From Neocallimastix lanati (nom. inval.) (taxonomy: Eukaryota > Neocallimastigomycota > Neocallimastigomycetes > Neocallimastigales > Neocallimastigaceae): a stretch of 42,500 nucleotides of DNA. Each line of letters opens with the position of its first letter. The stretch's first letter is position 1. Made by a program: the position numbers and the translations under genes. This document shows positions 39,747 through 42,500 of this stretch, piece by piece. The notes beneath the pieces are model-generated. The model saw nothing but the letters and a program-made list of their open reading frames with translations, was not told the DNA's origin and made no database searches. The stretch is from NCBI GenBank assembly GCA_016946835.1, contig JACVTC010000057.1, positions 542,501 to 585,000 on the forward strand, written 5' to 3'.

Positions 39747-39760
39747 TTATTTATTTATTT
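39565..39760. repeat. 97-bp tandem duplication
   Basis: Two copies of a unit made of a TTTA run, then TTTTTTTAGTAATTCACTAT, then TTTTTATTATTAATAATTAT, then TGTA and a long T tract. The AGTAATTCAC core lies at 39581 and again at 39678, a spacing of 97 bases. The cores are identical, so the duplication is recent or homogenised. Confidence 0.9.
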
Positions 39761-40092
39761 ATTTTTTATTTTTTATACTTTGATTTTACTTTAATTAATT
39801 TTTTCCTACTTTAATAGTTTAAAAAGTGAAAAAAAAAAAAAAAAAAAAAAAAAGCATATATATATATATTTTTATTTATAATTCATTATTTAATTATTAT
39901 AATAGTTTTAAAGTTTTTAATTTTTTTATATTTATATTTTTTATTTGCCTAATTTTTTTTTTTTTTTATTTTTGAAATTAATTTTGGGTTTTATTTTTAT
40001 TTTATTATTATTATTATTTTTATTTTTATAAATTCATCATATATATATTCATGAATTTTTTTTTATTGAACTATCCACAATTACAAACAAAC

Positions 40093-40098
<6 letters not shown>

Positions 40099-40146
<48 letters not shown>
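40099..40146. repeat. 48-base poly(A) tract
   Basis: Uninterrupted A run. Similar tracts: T at 11453-11501, 25032-25079 and 25555-25604; A at 2776-2816. Confidence 0.95.
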
Positions 40147-40149
<3 letters not shown>

Positions 40150-41247
40150 GAAGAAAAGATTAAATATAATTACTTGAATTAAGAAGTATTCTTTTAAGAT
40201 TATTAAATATTAAAAGGAAAGAAAGCAAGAAAATTAAAAAAAAAAAAAAAAAAGGGGGAAATGTATTTATATTTATATATTTTTATATATCTAAATAAAT
40301 AAAATAAATAAATAAAATAAATAAATTATAATAAATAAATAAAAATTAATGAACTATTTATTGATTTATAATTAATTAATTATTTATTGTAAATTATTAA
40401 TTACAATTTTATGTTTATTTTATTATATTAATTTATTTTTATTATTATTATAATTTTGGAATGTTTTCCAGTGTGGTAAATTTTTCTAAAAAAAAAAAAA
40501 AAAAAAAAAGAAAAAGAAAAAGGATTAAAACAGTAAAGTTTAAAGTTTTTTTTTTTTTTGTATTATTAAAAAAAAAAAAAAAAGTTTAAAATATATATTT
40601 ATTTAATAAAGATAACATAAAAAAAATTTCATTAAAAGTCGAATTAACTTTAAATATTGTTTTTATATTTTTTATATAATATCCATATAAAATTTAATAT
40701 TTTTTTTTTATTACTATTACTTTAAATTTGAAATATTTTATTATAACATTTAAACTTTTCTTTTTCTAAAGATAAAATATAAATATATGTTACATATATT
40801 TTGATAAGATAAAATGATTTCTCCTATTTGAGATTTTTTTTTTTTTTTTTTTTTTCATTTTAAATATTTAATAAGAAAGATTTATTTATTTTATTTATTT
40901 ATTTTATTTTAATAAATTGAATAAATGAAAAAGAATTATTATAAATAAATAAAATTTTACAAAAAGAATTAATGATTTGAAAAATGAGATGTAAATCTAT
41001 TCACTACAATACAAATTGTATATATATATATTTAAATATATAATTTTACTTTAAAAACATACTATATATAAGGCATACTATCACCTATATACAATTTTAA
41101 AGATATATTTGTATCTTTTATAAAGGAAAAAAAAAATATAATTATAATTATTAAATTTTAAATCTATGTATTTAACTTTATTAAAATATTATAAATTACA
41201 GTTATTCAATTTATTGAAATTTTTTTTTTATTTTTTGGGATATATAT

Positions 41248-41280
<33 letters not shown>

Positions 41281-42051
41281 TTTTTTACTTTATTATTTAT
41301 TTATTTATTTAATATATATATATATAAGTAATAAAAATATATTATATATGTATTTTTTTTTTTTTTTTGTTAAATTTCATTTTAAATATTATATATCATT
41401 GATGTCTCCAAAACAGTAAAAAAAAATATATTAAAAACTTTATTATTTATATTTATTTATTTATAAAAAAAAAAAAAAATATTAGTTGAAATGGACCAAA
41501 ATTCTTTACATTATGAGACTAAATAATAATAATTTTAATTATTATTATATTTTTTATAATTAATTATTAAAATCAAAAAAATAAATTTTTTAAAAAAAAT
41601 ATTCTTTTATTATATTTTTATTTTTATTTTTTATTATTTTTTTTTTTTTTTTATTTCTTGTAATATATATAGACATCCATTTATTCATTCATTCATTTAA
41701 AAAAATTGTATATATATAAAATAACTACAAAGTTTATTTAACAAAATTTTAAGAATTAAAGAAGAACAGTAAAAAAGGAATTCATATAAAAAAATATAAT
41801 AAAAATAAATGAAGATTTAAAATTATTTTAATGGTCATTATACAATTATAGTTATTTTTTTTATATTTATAAATGAAAATTTCTTAAAAAATAATAAAAA
41901 AAATTTTTTTTTTTTGGAGTACTATATATTTATATATATATATATATATTATAAATAAAAATAAAAAATAGTAGTAAAAACAAAAAAGCAAAAAAAGCAT
42001 AAAAAAAAAAAAAAAAAAAAAAAAAGCAAAATTAAAAAGGTTATTATTACA

Positions 42052-42366
42052 ATGAATGTTAAAGAGAGTGATCTAGTAAATAAAAATCAATGGTTATATC
42101 GAAATATAACTGGGAAAAAGTAAGAAAAAAAAATATATATATATATATTTTGGCGCGTACAATTTTTTTTTTCTATCATAACGATATATCATACAATATG
42201 GCATTATATATATAAATATGTATTAATTTATTTTTAATTTTTTTTTATTTTACCAATTATAATTTATTTTATTGTATTATTTTAATTATATATATATATA
42301 TATGTATGATTTTTTTAAATAATAATAATAATAATACTACGATTTATAATATAATATTGGATTTCC

Positions 42367-42406
<40 letters not shown>

Positions 42407-42500
42407 TCAAAATATTATAATTTTTGATTAAAAAATATATATATATAAATAAATAAATAAATAAATAAAGAGGAGTTCCACTCTCCAAAATTCGTAAAGT
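42052..42500 (+). CDS. 5' end of a gene cut by the window edge
   Basis: Exon 1 (42052-42119) starts at an ATG after an A-rich leader and reads MNVKESDLVNKNQWLYRNI then TGK. It ends in phase 2 at a GTAAGA donor. After a 351-base AT-rich intron with an AAT run (42367-42404), an AAAG acceptor restores the frame at 42471 and exon 2 reads on through GVPLSKIRK to the end of the window. Only about 32 residues are visible, so no function can be given. The non-AT-biased composition and fitting phase support a real gene. Confidence 0.65.

Larger units (their letters stand above)
36341..42051. other. Long AT-rich intergenic region
   Basis: 5.7 kb without a supportable gene. Open frames at 37993-38178 and 39531-39794 are Phe/Ile/Tyr strings from poly(T) and TTTA repeats. 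It holds a 97-bp tandem duplication (39565-39760), a 48-base A tract (40099-40146) and AAACAAAA-type purine runs at 37915-38220. Short mixed patches (36575-36595, 36855-36950, 41480-41520) give no exon chain. Confidence 0.65.

Noticed and set aside
42471-42485. GGAGTTCCACTCTCC resembling the inverted-repeat element at 14257-14592
   Set aside because: Similarity is only a few bases, and the sequence is better explained as coding exon 2 in phase with exon 1.

Overview
This window looks like nuclear DNA of a flagellated early-diverging fungus, most plausibly an anaerobic gut fungus (Neocallimastigomycota). The DNA is extremely A+T-rich, with poly(A)/poly(T) tracts up to about 50 bases and many AAT/ATT microsatellites. 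Genes are sparse and cut by short AT-rich GT-AG introns. One gene reconstructs as a TMEM138-type ciliary membrane protein, which fits an organism with motile zoospores and argues against Dictyostelium, which has similar base composition but no cilia. The taxon is an inference; no marker gene is present.

I rebuilt seven complete spliced genes by matching splice phases. (1) 3793-5506 (-): an acidic, Ser-rich 355-aa protein ending in a polybasic stretch and a CIIS prenylation box. (2) 12566-13638 (+): a 153-aa four-pass membrane protein. (3) 16441-18718 (-): a TMEM138-like ciliary protein, 251 aa. (4) 21515-24896 (-): a membrane-anchored polysaccharide/chitin-deacetylase homologue, 543 aa, whose catalytic motifs are all changed (a pseudoenzyme). 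(5) 25965-27667 (-): exosome subunit CSL4, 187 aa, seven exons including an 11-nt microexon. (6) 29605-31062 (-): pyrroline-5-carboxylate reductase, 282 aa. (7) 34404-36340 (+): a 437-aa coiled-coil protein. An eighth gene begins at 42052 (+) and runs off the right edge, and a doubtful 68-aa two-exon gene lies at 5750-6058 (+).

The rest is AT-rich spacer. Within it are a degenerate Ty1/copia-like retrotransposon relic (about 14690-15725), a nearby set of about 31-bp inverted repeats (14257-14592), two small islands of more complex sequence that may be decayed coding DNA (2090-2615 and 10318-10590), and several minisatellites. I see no tRNA, rRNA or CRISPR array. The genes do not form a pathway: they are independent eukaryotic genes of RNA decay, proline synthesis, cilium, cell surface and unknown roles. 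The least conventional items are the dead deacetylase, the Ras-like lipid-anchor tail on an otherwise unknown protein, and the frequent AAAG 3' splice sites.
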